Shown in pieces: positions 54,866-63,175 of a stretch of 64,000 nt of DNA. The position numbers were made by a program, and so were the translations under genes. A model generated the notes under the pieces. It was not told where the DNA came from. It saw only the letters and a program-made list of their open reading frames with translations, and ran no database searches. The number at the start of each line of letters is the position of its first letter. Positions within the stretch are counted from its first letter, which is position 1. The DNA is taken from contig MEGH01000008.1 in the NCBI GenBank assembly GCA_001725415.1, positions 1 to 64,000 on the forward strand, written 5' to 3'. The stretch is from Pseudonocardia sp. SCN 73-27 (GTDB lineage Bacteria > Actinomycetota > Actinomycetes > Mycobacteriales > Pseudonocardiaceae).

Positions 54866-56010
54866 AGGGGAGGTACGGCCCGGAGCGCGAGGGTGAGCTC
54901 CAGGCGGCGCAGGGGGTCGTCGAGGGCGTCGCCGAACGCGTCGCGCAGGCCCGCGAGGCGGTAGCGGACCGTCTGCGGGTGCACGTGCAGGGCCGCGGCG
55001 GTGGCGGTGACGTCGCCGTGCGCGTCGAGCCATGCCCGCAACGTCTCCTCGGCCCGTGAGCCGGCTCCCGCGGGCAGCGCGCGCAGGGGGGCGAGGGCGC
55101 GGGTGCACAGGTCGGCGGTGAGCCCGGCGTCGGCGGTGAGCAGCAGGGTGACGAGATGGTCGTCGGCACGGACGACGGGCGCGTCGCCGAGGGTGCCCGC
55201 GGCGTGCAGGGTCCAGGCGGCGCGGGCGCGGGCGACGGACCGCGCGACGTCGGCGGGTGCGACCGCGGGTCCCAGGACGGCGCGGCGGCCGCGGACGGCG
55301 CGGTGCACGACTTCGGCGAGGTCGTCGCGGTCGCTGTGCAGGACGATCCCGCCGGGTTCGATCTTCGCGCCGACGGCTCCGGGCAGCCGGCCGGCGATCT
55401 CGACGGCGTCGTCGTCGACGACGACGGGCACGATCGCGGCGGGCAGCGTCCAGCCCGCGGCGGCGGCGGCGCGTTCGATCTCGGCGGAGGCGGGCGGCGG
55501 GGTGCGCAGCAGCAGCTCGACGAGTTCCTGGCGGCGCGCCCGCAGCGATCCGGCGACGGTCGCCTCGGCGTGTGCCCAGCCGACGACGGAGGCCGCCGAC
55601 AGCTGCTCGATGAACCCGAACAGCGCCTCGGCGAGGGCGAAGACGTCGTCGGGTGCGAGGCGGCGGGCGGTCTCGCCTGCGGCGATGGCCTGCCACACCG
55701 ACCGGCTGCCGACCTGGTAGGCGGCCTGCAGCGCGGCGAGGGTGCGCCCTTCGCGGTGCTCGACGATGCCCAGCTCGTGGTAGGTGCGGGTGTCCGGGAG
55801 GTCGGCCTCGGACCCGAGGAGCGCGACGAACTGCTGCAGCGCGACGGTGACGCCGCGGGTGATGCGTTCGCCGAAGCGGCCCTCGAGCGGGCGGGCGTAC
55901 TCGGGGACCTGGGCGCGGACGGCGGCGATGATGGAATCGGCCGCGGCGAGCAGGTCGGGGGCCAAGGCCGGACCGACCCATCCGGGCACGTGCGCCCAGG
56001 GCCGGTCCAT
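54862..56010 (-). CDS. CdaR/PucR-type helix-turn-helix regulator
   Basis: A 382-residue regulator. It has an N-terminal helical region, a middle GGDEF-like region, and a C-terminal PucR-type helix-turn-helix (AWLDAHGDVTATAAALHVHPQTVRYRLAGLRD, shown in part). Unlike pucR at 23551 it lacks the N-terminal PucR domain. Its ATG follows the ACT gene stop directly (TAG-ATG), so they are co-transcribed. Targets unknown. Confidence 0.85.
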   Translation of the reverse strand: MDRPWAHVPGWVGPALAPDLLAAADSIIAAVRAQVPEYARPLEGRFGERITRGVTVALQQFVALLGSEADLPDTRTYHELGIVEHREGRTLAALQAAYQVGSRSVWQAIAAGETARRLAPDDVFALAEALFGFIEQLSAASVVGWAHAEATVAGSLRARRQELVELLLRTPPPASAEIERAAAAAGWTLPAAIVPVVVDDDAVEIAGRLPGAVGAKIEPGGIVLHSDRDDLAEVVHRAVRGRRAVLGPAVAPADVARSVARARAAWTLHAAGTLGDAPVVRADDHLVTLLLTADAGLTADLCTRALAPLRALPAGAGSRAEETLRAWLDAHGDVTATAAALHVHPQTVRYRLAGLRDAFGDALDDPLRRLELTLALRAVPPL

Positions 56011-56670
56011 CTAGCCGCCCAGCACCGAGGTGACGATCCCCGCGAGGTGGCTCAGCCGGGCCAGCTCGGACGGGCGGAACGCGGGCCCGCCCGGCCTGCC
56101 GACGACGAGCACCTGCAGGACCGACGCCGGCCCGAGCGGGGCGGCGGCGAGCTCGGTGTCGAGGGCGCGCCACGGGTCGGGGACCCAGTGCTTGTCGGGG
56201 TCGATGACGATCGCCTTGGCCAGCGGCAGCCAGGGCAGGTCGCCCGCGCGGGTCTCGGGCGCGGCCGACGACTCGGCGAGCCGCCACGACCGAGTGCCCT
56301 CGCGGACGGCGACGAGCGACCAGCCGGCGCGGAAGAGCCGAGGGACCTCCTCGGCGAGCAGCTGCAGGCCGTGGGCGGGCTCGCCGGCGATGCGGTCGAC
56401 GAGCTCCAGCTCCCGGTGGGTGTCGAGGCGCCCGGAGTAGGGGCGGACCGACTCGACCTGCACGTCGCGCACCGACTCGGCGGCGGTGATGAGCACGTCC
56501 GGCGGGCGGCCGGAGGGGAGCTCGACGGTGAGGTCGTCGACGGCGATCCCGTCGACACGCTCGACGACGTCGACACCGAGGATGTCGGCGCCGGCCTCGC
56601 CCAGTGCGGAGGCGACCGCTCCGAGACTGCCCGGTCGATCCGGCAGTACCACGCGGAGCAAGAACGTCAC
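56011..56670 (-). CDS. ACT-domain protein (Rv3013-like)
   Basis: A 219-residue protein with an N-terminal ACT domain (FLLRVVLPDRPGSLGAVASALGEAG in part). Beyond about 85 it continues in a conserved region without a known catalytic motif (LDTHRELELVDRIAGEPAHGLQLLAEEVP in part). The ACT fold suggests amino acid or metabolite sensing. GTG 56670 has GAGGAGG about 11 nt upstream. Position between ligA and gatC matches Rv3013. Confidence 0.82.
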   Translation of the reverse strand: MTFLLRVVLPDRPGSLGAVASALGEAGADILGVDVVERVDGIAVDDLTVELPSGRPPDVLITAAESVRDVQVESVRPYSGRLDTHRELELVDRIAGEPAHGLQLLAEEVPRLFRAGWSLVAVREGTRSWRLAESSAAPETRAGDLPWLPLAKAIVIDPDKHWVPDPWRALDTELAAAPLGPASVLQVLVVGRPGGPAFRPSELARLSHLAGIVTSVLGG

Positions 56671-57019
56671 CCGGCCACGCCTCCTCACCTGGCCCGCACG
56701 ACCCCGGTGGCCGGGCGGGACGCCGCGCGCGCCGAGGAGCAGTGCCCCGTTGGCGGCCGACGCGGCACACCGGCGATCCTGCCAGGCGCGGCGACGTCCC
56801 ACAGCACCCACCGTGGCGTGACGCGCGTGACCCAGTGTGTCGCCCCGACCGCGGGGCGTACGGATCGAGCGCTCGCGGGTGCGCGGAAACCCCGTCGACC
56901 GGGGGTCCTAGACTCGACATCAGGCCCGGTCGTGACGCCGCGCGCCGGGCGGCCGGTCGGCTGCCGCGAGCGTTCGCAGCCCGCGTGGGCACCGTCCACC
57001 GCTTCACCCCTGGAGGGAC
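56671..57019. promoter_or_regulatory. Divergent control region between the ACT gene and gatC
   Basis: A 349-bp gap with no convincing gene. TAGACT (56909-56914) on the plus strand resembles a -10 box for gatC with a long leader; CTGGAGGGAC is the gatC ribosome-binding site. No riboswitch or T-box was recognised. Confidence 0.4.
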
Positions 57020-57343
57020 ATGTCTCCCGAATCCCCGTCGTCGGGCGGGGCCATCACCCGTGACGAGGTCGCGCACCTCGCGCGGCTGGCCCGGCTCGCC
57101 GTGACCGACGACGAGCTCGGCGTGTTCGCCGGCCAGCTCGACGTGATCCTCGGCGCGGTCGCCCGGGTGGGTGAGGTCGCGGCCGACGACATCCCGCCGA
57201 CGTCGCACTCCGTGCCGTTGGAGAACGTGTTCCGGCCCGACGAGCTCCGCCCCAGCCTCACGCAGGAGCAGGCGCTGTCGGGTGCCCCGGCGGCGGAGGA
57301 CGGCCGCTTCCGTGTCCCGCAGATCCTCGGGGAGGAGCAGTGA
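57020..57343 (+). CDS. gatC: Asp/Glu-tRNA amidotransferase subunit C
   Basis: A 107-residue GatC that bridges GatA and GatB. Family parts are [35 protein letters not shown] and [20 protein letters not shown]. Ribosome-binding site TGGAGGGA before ATG 57020. First gene of gatCAB, which amidates mischarged Glu-tRNA(Gln) and Asp-tRNA(Asn). Confidence 0.95.
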   Translation: MSPESPSSGGAITRDEVAHLARLARLAVTDDELGVFAGQLDVILGAVARVGEVAADDIPPTSHSVPLENVFRPDELRPSLTQEQALSGAPAAEDGRFRVPQILGEEQ

Positions 57344-57416
57344 GCGGGCGTACGCGAGCGAACCATCGACAGAGCGCCTGCGCGCAGCGCCGACCGAGCG
57401 CCAGCGAGGGAGAGCG

Positions 57417-58925
57417 ATGAGCGACGACCTGACCCGCCTCTCCGCCGCGGAGCTGGCCGGGAAGATCCACTCGCGTGAGGTGTCGGCCGTCGAGGCTGCG
57501 CAGGCCCACCTCGACCGGATCACCGCCGTCGACGGGGACGTACACGCGTTCCTGCACGTCGGTACGGAGGCGGCGCTGGCGTCGGCGACCCTGGTCGACG
57601 AGTCGCTCGACGCCGGGACGGCGCCCGCGTCGGCGCTGGCCGGTGTGCCGCTGGCGCTCAAGGACGTCCTGACGACGACCGACATGCCCACGACCGTCGG
57701 CTCAAGGATCCTCGAGGGCTGGCGTCCGCCGTACGACGCGACCGTCACGTCGAAGCTGCGCGCCGCGGGCATCACGATCCTGGGCAAGACGAACATGGAC
57801 GAGTTCGCCATGGGCTCGTCGACGGAGTACTCGGCCTACGGCCCGACGCGCAACCCGTGGGACCTCGGCCGCATCCCGGGCGGCTCGGGCGGCGGCTCGG
57901 CGGCGGCGCTCGCGGCGTTCGAGGCCCCGCTCGCGATCGGTACCGACACCGGCGGCTCGATCCGTCAGCCCGCCGCGATGACGGGCACGGTCGGGGTGAA
58001 GCCCACCTACGGCGGGGTGTCGCGGTACGGGCTGGTGGCGTGCGCGTCGTCGCTCGACCAGGCCGGCCCCTGTGCCCGCACGGTTCTCGACGCGGCGCTG
58101 CTGCACGAGGTCATCGGCGGGCACGACCCGATGGACTCCACGTCGATCGACGCGCCCGTCCCGGCCGTCGTCGAGGCCGCGCGTCTCGGAGCGAAGGGCG
58201 ACCTGAGCGGTGTGCGCGTCGGCGTCGTCCGTGAGCTGACCGGTGAGGGCTACCAGGCCGGCGTCGGTGAGAACTTCGACGCCGCGCTGCGCGAGCTGGA
58301 GAAGCTGGGCGCGGAGGTCGTCGAGGTCAGCGCCCCGCACTTCCAGTACGGCCTCGCCGCGTACTACCTGATCCTGCCGAGCGAGGTGTCGTCGAACCTC
58401 GCCCGGTTCGACGCCATGCGCTACGGCCTGCGGATCGACAAGGGCGCCTCCGCCGAGGAGGTCATGGCCGCCACCCGCGAGGCCGGCTTCGGCCCCGAGG
58501 TGAAGCGCCGCATCATCCTCGGCACCTACGCGCTGTCGTCGGGCTACTACGACGCCTACTACGGCCAGGCCCAGAAGGTGCGGACGCTCATCAGCCGCGA
58601 CTTCGCCGCCGCGTTCGAGCAGGCCGACGTGCTGGTCAGCCCGACCGCGCCGACCACGGCGTTCCCCATCGGGGACAAGGTCGACGACCCGCTGGCCATG
58701 TACCTCAACGACCTCGCCACGATCCCCACCAACCTGGCCGGGACCGCCGCGATGTCCGTCCCCAGCGGCGTCGCCGCCGAGGACGGCCTGCCGACGGGGC
58801 TGCAGATCATGGCCCCCGCCCTCGGCGAGGCCGTCATGTACCGGGTGGGCGCGGCCTACGAGGCGGCCCGCGACGCCGCCGACGGTAGCCCGTTCGCCGC
58901 CCGCACCCCGGAGGTGAAGGCATGA
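57417..58925 (+). CDS. gatA: Asp/Glu-tRNA amidotransferase subunit A
   Basis: A 502-residue amidase that releases ammonia from glutamine. The catalytic Lys82 is in LALKDVLTT, cis-Ser157 in [17 protein letters not shown], and nucleophile Ser181 in [15 protein letters not shown] 57417 follows GAGGGAGAG. A 73-bp spacer rich in AGCG units separates it from gatC. Overlaps gatB by ATGA. Confidence 0.97.
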   Translation: MSDDLTRLSAAELAGKIHSREVSAVEAAQAHLDRITAVDGDVHAFLHVGTEAALASATLVDESLDAGTAPASALAGVPLALKDVLTTTDMPTTVGSRILEGWRPPYDATVTSKLRAAGITILGKTNMDEFAMGSSTEYSAYGPTRNPWDLGRIPGGSGGGSAAALAAFEAPLAIGTDTGGSIRQPAAMTGTVGVKPTYGGVSRYGLVACASSLDQAGPCARTVLDAALLHEVIGGHDPMDSTSIDAPVPAVVEAARLGAKGDLSGVRVGVVRELTGEGYQAGVGENFDAALRELEKLGAEVVEVSAPHFQYGLAAYYLILPSEVSSNLARFDAMRYGLRIDKGASAEEVMAATREAGFGPEVKRRIILGTYALSSGYYDAYYGQAQKVRTLISRDFAAAFEQADVLVSPTAPTTAFPIGDKVDDPLAMYLNDLATIPTNLAGTAAMSVPSGVAAEDGLPTGLQIMAPALGEAVMYRVGAAYEAARDAADGSPFAARTPEVKA

Positions 58926-60424
58926 CCGCGCCCACGCTCGTCGACTTCGACGACGTCGTCGACCGCTACGACCCGGTCCTGGGCCTCGAGGTGCACGTCG
59001 AGCTGTCGACGAACACCAAGATGTTCTGCGGCTGCCCCACCGCGTTCGGCGCCGAGCCCAACACGCAGGTCTGCCCGACGTGCCTGGGGCTGCCCGGCGC
59101 GCTGCCCGTCGTCAACCGGACCGCCGTCGAGTCGGCCATCCGGATCGGGCTCGCCCTCAACTGCGACATCGCACCCTGGGGCCGGTTCGCGCGGAAGAAC
59201 TACTTCTACCCGGACATGCCCAAGAACTTCCAGACGTCGCAGTACGACGAGCCCATCGCCGTCAACGGGCACCTCGACGTGACGCTGGAGGACGGCACGG
59301 TCGTGCGCGTCGAGATCGAGCGTGCGCACATGGAGGAGGACACCGGGAAGTCGCTGCACGTCGGCGGCGCCACCGGCCGCATCCACGGCGCCGAGTACTC
59401 GCTGCTCGACTACAACCGCGCCGGCGTCCCGCTCATCGAGATCGTCACCAAGATGATCCCCGACACCGGCGGGCGCGCCCCCGAGGTGGCCCGCGCCTAC
59501 GTCACCGCGCTGCGTGACCTGATCCGCTCGCTCGGCGTCTCCGACGTCCGCATGGACCAGGGCTCGATGCGCTGCGACGTGAACCTGTCGTTGTCCCCCA
59601 AGGGTTCCGGCATCCTCGGCACCCGCAGTGAGACGAAGAACGTCAACTCGCTGCGCTCGGTCGAGCGGGCCGTCCGCTACGAGATGAGCCGGCACGCCGG
59701 CGTGCTCGACGCAGGGGAGAAGGTCGTCCAGGAGACGCGCCACTTCCAGGAGGACACCGCCACCACCCGGTCCGGGCGGATCAAGGAGACGTCGGAGGAC
59801 TACCGGTACTTCCCGGAGCCCGACCTGGTCCCGATCGCGCCGTCGGCCGAGTGGGTCGAGGAGCTGCGCGGCACGCTGCCGGAGCTGCCCTGGGAGCGGC
59901 GCGCCCGCATCCAGCAGGAGTGGAACCTCTCCGACGCGGAGCTGCGCGACCTGGTCAACGCCGACGCGCTCGACCTCGTCGCCGCCACCGTCGACGCCGG
60001 GGCGCCCTCGGGCGACGCCCGCTCCTGGTGGGTCTCCTACCTGTCGCAGCAGGCCAACACTCGCGGCGTCACCCTCGACGCGCTGCCGATCACCCCGGCC
60101 CAGCTGGCCCGGGTCATCGAGCTCGTCACCACGGGGGAGCTGAACAACAAGCTCGCCCGCCAGGTCGTCGACGGGGTGCTCGAGGGTGAGGGCGAGCCCG
60201 ACGAGGTCGTCGCCAAGCGCGGCCTGGCCGTGGTGTCCGACGACGGCGCGCTCATCGCCGCCGTCGACGAGGCCCTCGCCGCGCAGCCGGACGTTGCGGA
60301 GAAGATCCGCGGCGGCAAGGTCGCGGCAGCCGGCGCGATCGTCGGCGCGGTCATGAAGGCCACCAAGGGCCAGGCCGACGCCAAGCGGGTCCGCGAGCTG
60401 ATCATCGAGCGCTGCGGCGCGTGA
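58922..60424 (+). CDS. gatB: Asp/Glu-tRNA amidotransferase subunit B
   Basis: A 500-residue GatB that activates the tRNA-bound acid and binds tRNA. Conserved parts are [65 protein letters not shown] and [14 protein letters not shown]. The C-terminal YqeY-like tail domain starts near 360 ([14 protein letters not shown]). Palindrome copy F follows the stop. Confidence 0.97.
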   Translation: MTAPTLVDFDDVVDRYDPVLGLEVHVELSTNTKMFCGCPTAFGAEPNTQVCPTCLGLPGALPVVNRTAVESAIRIGLALNCDIAPWGRFARKNYFYPDMPKNFQTSQYDEPIAVNGHLDVTLEDGTVVRVEIERAHMEEDTGKSLHVGGATGRIHGAEYSLLDYNRAGVPLIEIVTKMIPDTGGRAPEVARAYVTALRDLIRSLGVSDVRMDQGSMRCDVNLSLSPKGSGILGTRSETKNVNSLRSVERAVRYEMSRHAGVLDAGEKVVQETRHFQEDTATTRSGRIKETSEDYRYFPEPDLVPIAPSAEWVEELRGTLPELPWERRARIQQEWNLSDAELRDLVNADALDLVAATVDAGAPSGDARSWWVSYLSQQANTRGVTLDALPITPAQLARVIELVTTGELNNKLARQVVDGVLEGEGEPDEVVAKRGLAVVSDDGALIAAVDEALAAQPDVAEKIRGGKVAAAGAIVGAVMKATKGQADAKRVRELIIERCGA

Positions 60425-60428
60425 CCCT

Positions 60429-60468
60429 GTGAGCGGTGATGGTCGCCAGGGCGACCATCACCGCTCAC
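60429..60468. repeat. 40-bp palindrome, copy F
   Basis: Arms GTGAGCGGTGATGGTCGCC (60429-60447) and the exact complement (60450-60468) flank a 2-nt centre. It lies 4 nt after the gatB stop and before the convergent SDR remnant. Variable positions resemble copy E more than copies A-D. Confidence 0.88.
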
Positions 60469-60508
60469 GACCCCTGACCGGGGCTTCCTCGTGTCGGGGT
60501 TCCCCGGG

Positions 60509-61047
60509 TCAGGGCAGGATCGCGTCGATGTAGCCGCCGTCCACGCGGACCGCTCCGCCCGTCGTCGCCGAGGCCAGGTCCGAGCTGAGGTAGGCGACCA
60601 TGTTCGCGATCTCCTCCGGCTCGATGTGCCGCTCCAGCAGCGACTGCGGCCGGTGCCCGCGCATGAACCGGCGCTGCGCCTCGTCCCAGGGCAGGTCGTC
60701 GCCGACCAGCTCGGCGACGAAGTCCTCCACCCCCCGCCGGTGTGGATTCGGCCCGGCCGGCACCGAGTTGACGGTGACCCCGGTGCCGGCGGCCGCCTTC
60801 GCGAACCCCCGGGTCACGGCCGGCTGCGCGGTCTTGGTGACGCCGTGGTGCACCATCTCCACCGGCGTCACGACCGCGGAGTCGCTCGCGATCGACAGCA
60901 CCGGCCGAAGCCCCGTTCGATCATCCCGGGCAGGTATGCCCGCGTCAGCCGGCTCCCGGCGAGCACGTTGACCTCGACGTAGCGACGCCAGGTCGCGTCG
61001 TCGATCTCCAGGACCGGGGTGGGGGAGTAGATCCCCAGGTTGTCGAC
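60509..61047 (-). pseudogene. Decayed short-chain dehydrogenase/reductase
   Basis: Two fragments of one SDR lie in different frames. The first, from 61047, reads VDNLGIYSPTPVLEID up to GMIERGFGR. A one-base deletion near 60903 shifts the frame, and LSIASDSAVVTPVEMVHHGVTKTAQ follows to the end VDGGYIDAILP. The first 70-80 residues, with the cofactor-binding glycines, are missing. The catalytic YxxxK reads HHGVTK, so the Tyr is His. Three independent defects indicate a dead gene rather than a sequencing error. It abuts the hydroxypyruvate-isomerase-like gene. Confidence 0.8.
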
Positions 61048-61048
61048 C

Positions 61049-61065
61049 GCACGGTTCTTCCGTGC
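61049..61065. repeat. 17-bp hairpin at the SDR deletion junction
   Basis: GCACGG-N5-CCGTGC lies exactly between the hydroxypyruvate-isomerase-like stop (61066) and the first SDR remnant codons. It could be the terminator of the isomerase gene or a scar of the deletion. Confidence 0.5.
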
Positions 61066-61899
61066 TCACCCGGAGGAGCGCAGCGGCTGCAGGTGCCGCA
61101 CCCCGGCGAGCCAGCCCAGTGACTCCTCCGTCGGCACCGTCGGCTTGTACTCCGCCGCCACCGCGCCCCGGTAGCCCTTGTCCCACAGGCGGTCCACGAC
61201 GGCGGGCACGTCGACGGTCCCGGTGCCGGGCTCGCCGCGGCCCGGGGCGTCGGCGATCTGGACGTGCGCGATCAGCCCGACGTGGGCGTCGACCGCGGCG
61301 AGGAGGTCGTCGCCGCTCGTCGTGAGGTGGAAGGTGTCGTAGAGGAACCCGATCGCCTCGCCGCCCGCGTCGCGGACCTGCTCGACGACCCGCGCCGCGT
61401 CGGCGGCGGTCTCGATCGGGTAGGCGCCGTTGAGCCCCCGGCCGAGGGCCTCGACGAGCGACGTGCCACCGACCTCCCCGAGCCGGCGCGCGGCCGTCGT
61501 CAGGTTGGCGATCGCGGCGGCGTCCTGGTCGGCGTCGGACAGGTCGGGGCGGCGCTGGCCGTAGAGGGTGTTGAACACCGGGCAACCGGTGCGCCGCGCG
61601 ATGGCGACGACGGCGTCGAGGTTGGCATCGAACTCGCCTCGCAACGAGGGGTCGGACGCGATGCCGCGGACGCCGGCGCCGAGGTCGCCGCCGTAGAGGT
61701 TGAGCCCCGCCAGGCGCAGCCCCGCCGACTCGAGCGCGTCGACCAGGAAGTCCTCGCCGCCGGGCGGGGGGACGGGCGTCGGCCAGGGCCACCAGGTCTC
61801 GACGGCGGTGAACCCGGCCGCCGCGGCGCGGGCGAACCGATGCTCGTAGGGGACCTCGGCGAACAGCAGGGAGATGTTGGCGACGAGCGGAAGGGTCAC
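61066..61899 (-). CDS. Hydroxypyruvate isomerase-like TIM-barrel protein
   Basis: A 277-residue sugar-phosphate isomerase/epimerase fold (AP endonuclease 2 family). VANISLLFAEVPYEHRFARAAAAGF starts the barrel (in part). EALGRGLNGAYPI, FLYDTFHLTTSG, HVQIADAPGRGEPGTG and the terminal AAEYKPTVPTEESLGWL carry the metal Glu, Asp and His residues of the Hyi branch. It would interconvert hydroxypyruvate and tartronate semialdehyde. GTG 61899 follows GGGAGG. No glyoxylate carboligase gene is visible nearby. Confidence 0.85.
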   Translation of the reverse strand: MTLPLVANISLLFAEVPYEHRFARAAAAGFTAVETWWPWPTPVPPPGGEDFLVDALESAGLRLAGLNLYGGDLGAGVRGIASDPSLRGEFDANLDAVVAIARRTGCPVFNTLYGQRRPDLSDADQDAAAIANLTTAARRLGEVGGTSLVEALGRGLNGAYPIETAADAARVVEQVRDAGGEAIGFLYDTFHLTTSGDDLLAAVDAHVGLIAHVQIADAPGRGEPGTGTVDVPAVVDRLWDKGYRGAVAAEYKPTVPTEESLGWLAGVRHLQPLRSSG

Positions 61900-61933
61900 C
61901 CGGGCAGCCTCCCACCCCGTCGAGCACGGCGCG

Positions 61934-63085
61934 TCAGGCTCGGCTCGCCCCGCCACCCGTCGGGGGCTGGATGCGGATGACGCGGTCGTCGCTGGCCTTG
62001 GGGGTGGCGCCGGCGCCGCCGTCCTTGTTGGTGGTGCCGAGCCACAGCAGCCCGTCGGGGCCGGGGGCGGCGGCGGAGAGGCGGCCGTAGGCGTCGACCA
62101 GCAGCGTCTGGGGGTCCCCGGTGAAGGTGCCGTTCTCCCCGGGCCGCAGCGCGAAGATCGACTTGGTGCCGGTCAGGGCGACGACGAGGACGCCGGCATT
62201 GACGGAGCAGCCGGCGACGCCCGGCCGGTCGGGCCACGTCCAGGCGGGGGCGGGGAGGGTGCCGGGGGCGACGCGGTGCAGGACGTCGCGACCGGCGGCC
62301 CGGTCGGTGACCCACGCGCTGCCGTCGGGACCGGCGCACATGCCCTGCGGGTCGGTGAGCCCCGAGGCGTAGACGGCGGTGCCGCCGGGGTTGCCGGGGG
62401 CCGGGCGGCCGAGGGTGTCGATGCGCAGGACCTTCCCCGCGAGCGAGGCCGGGTCGGCGTTCGCGCCGCCGGTGGCGACGAGCAGGTACCCCGATGCCGG
62501 GTCGACGCCGAGCGCGCCGCCCGGGCCGCGCGGGATGCCGGTGAGCACGGGCTTGGGCGCCTCACCGGGCGAGATGCGCACGACGCGCTGGTCGGACCCC
62601 GTCGACGCGAGGGCGTAGACGAGCTCGTCCTCGGCGTAGCTGGGGGACAGCACGAGCCCGGTGAGCCCACCGGCGGCGGCGTCCACGGGCACGGTCGCGA
62701 TCACCTGCGGCGCGGTGCCGCGCTGCACCCGCAGGACCCGGCCGGTGTCGCGTTCGGCGACGAGCGCGGACGTGGCGTCGGGCAGCACGGCGATGGCGGA
62801 GACGGGGGAGAGGCAGGTGGCGACGACCTGCGGGTCCGGGTCGACGCACCCCGCCGGCTGCTGCGGCCCGGAGCTCTGCGGCGGCGGGCTCTGACCGCCA
62901 CCGGGGCTACCGGGCGGGGGCGGCTGCTGCACCGACGGCGGCCCGCCGAGCTCACCGGAGTTCTCGACCTGGTCCTGCCACGTGCGTTGCCCGTCGTCGG
63001 GGAAGTCGGCGCAGCCGGTGACGAACGCGAGCAGCACGACGAGCAGCAGCGCGCGCAGCCCGCCGACCACCCGCCCGTGCCCCAT
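61934..63085 (-). CDS. Lipoprotein with sorbosone dehydrogenase-like beta-propeller (LppZ-like)
   Basis: A 383-residue lipoprotein. The signal peptide ALLLVVLLAFVTGC ends in a VTGC lipobox (Cys about 25), so it is lipid-anchored outside the membrane. A Pro/Gly/Gln-rich linker to about 75 is followed by a beta-propeller (SAIAVLPDATSALVAERDTGRVLRV, LTDPQGMCAGPDGSAWVTDRA in part). The family binds PQQ in true dehydrogenases, but activity here is not shown. ATG 63085 fits TAGCCT 7 nt upstream; the frame extends further upstream without coding features. Corresponds to Rv3006. Confidence 0.87.
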   Translation of the reverse strand: MGHGRVVGGLRALLLVVLLAFVTGCADFPDDGQRTWQDQVENSGELGGPPSVQQPPPPGSPGGGQSPPPQSSGPQQPAGCVDPDPQVVATCLSPVSAIAVLPDATSALVAERDTGRVLRVQRGTAPQVIATVPVDAAAGGLTGLVLSPSYAEDELVYALASTGSDQRVVRISPGEAPKPVLTGIPRGPGGALGVDPASGYLLVATGGANADPASLAGKVLRIDTLGRPAPGNPGGTAVYASGLTDPQGMCAGPDGSAWVTDRAAGRDVLHRVAPGTLPAPAWTWPDRPGVAGCSVNAGVLVVALTGTKSIFALRPGENGTFTGDPQTLLVDAYGRLSAAAPGPDGLLWLGTTNKDGGAGATPKASDDRVIRIQPPTGGGASRA

Positions 63086-63092
63086 GTCCCCA

Positions 63093-63098
63093 AGGCTA
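63093..63098 (-). promoter_or_regulatory. -10 hexamer TAGCCT for leaderless lipoprotein gene
   Basis: On the minus strand TAGCCT ends 7 nt before ATG 63085, with no Shine-Dalgarno sequence. Confidence 0.45.
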
Positions 63099-63163
63099 TG
63101 TCGGCCCCGGTGATCCCCCCGTGAGTGCGGCCACCGGGCGTCGATACGCGGGGTCGGGCGGTT

Positions 63164-63169
63164 TAGCGT
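63164..63169 (+). promoter_or_regulatory. -10 hexamer TAGCGT for leaderless dehydrogenase
   Basis: TAGCGT ends 6 nt before GTG 63176; no Shine-Dalgarno sequence. Confidence 0.5.
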
Positions 63170-63175
63170 GGCGTC

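Noticed and set aside
54632..57811. 1059-codon open frame on the minus strand
   Set aside because: Shadow of several real genes in other frames; low-complexity Arg/Ala/Pro product.
60890..60910. Programmed frameshift in the SDR gene
   Set aside because: No slippery sequence is seen, the N-terminus is missing and the catalytic Tyr is lost, so decay explains it better.
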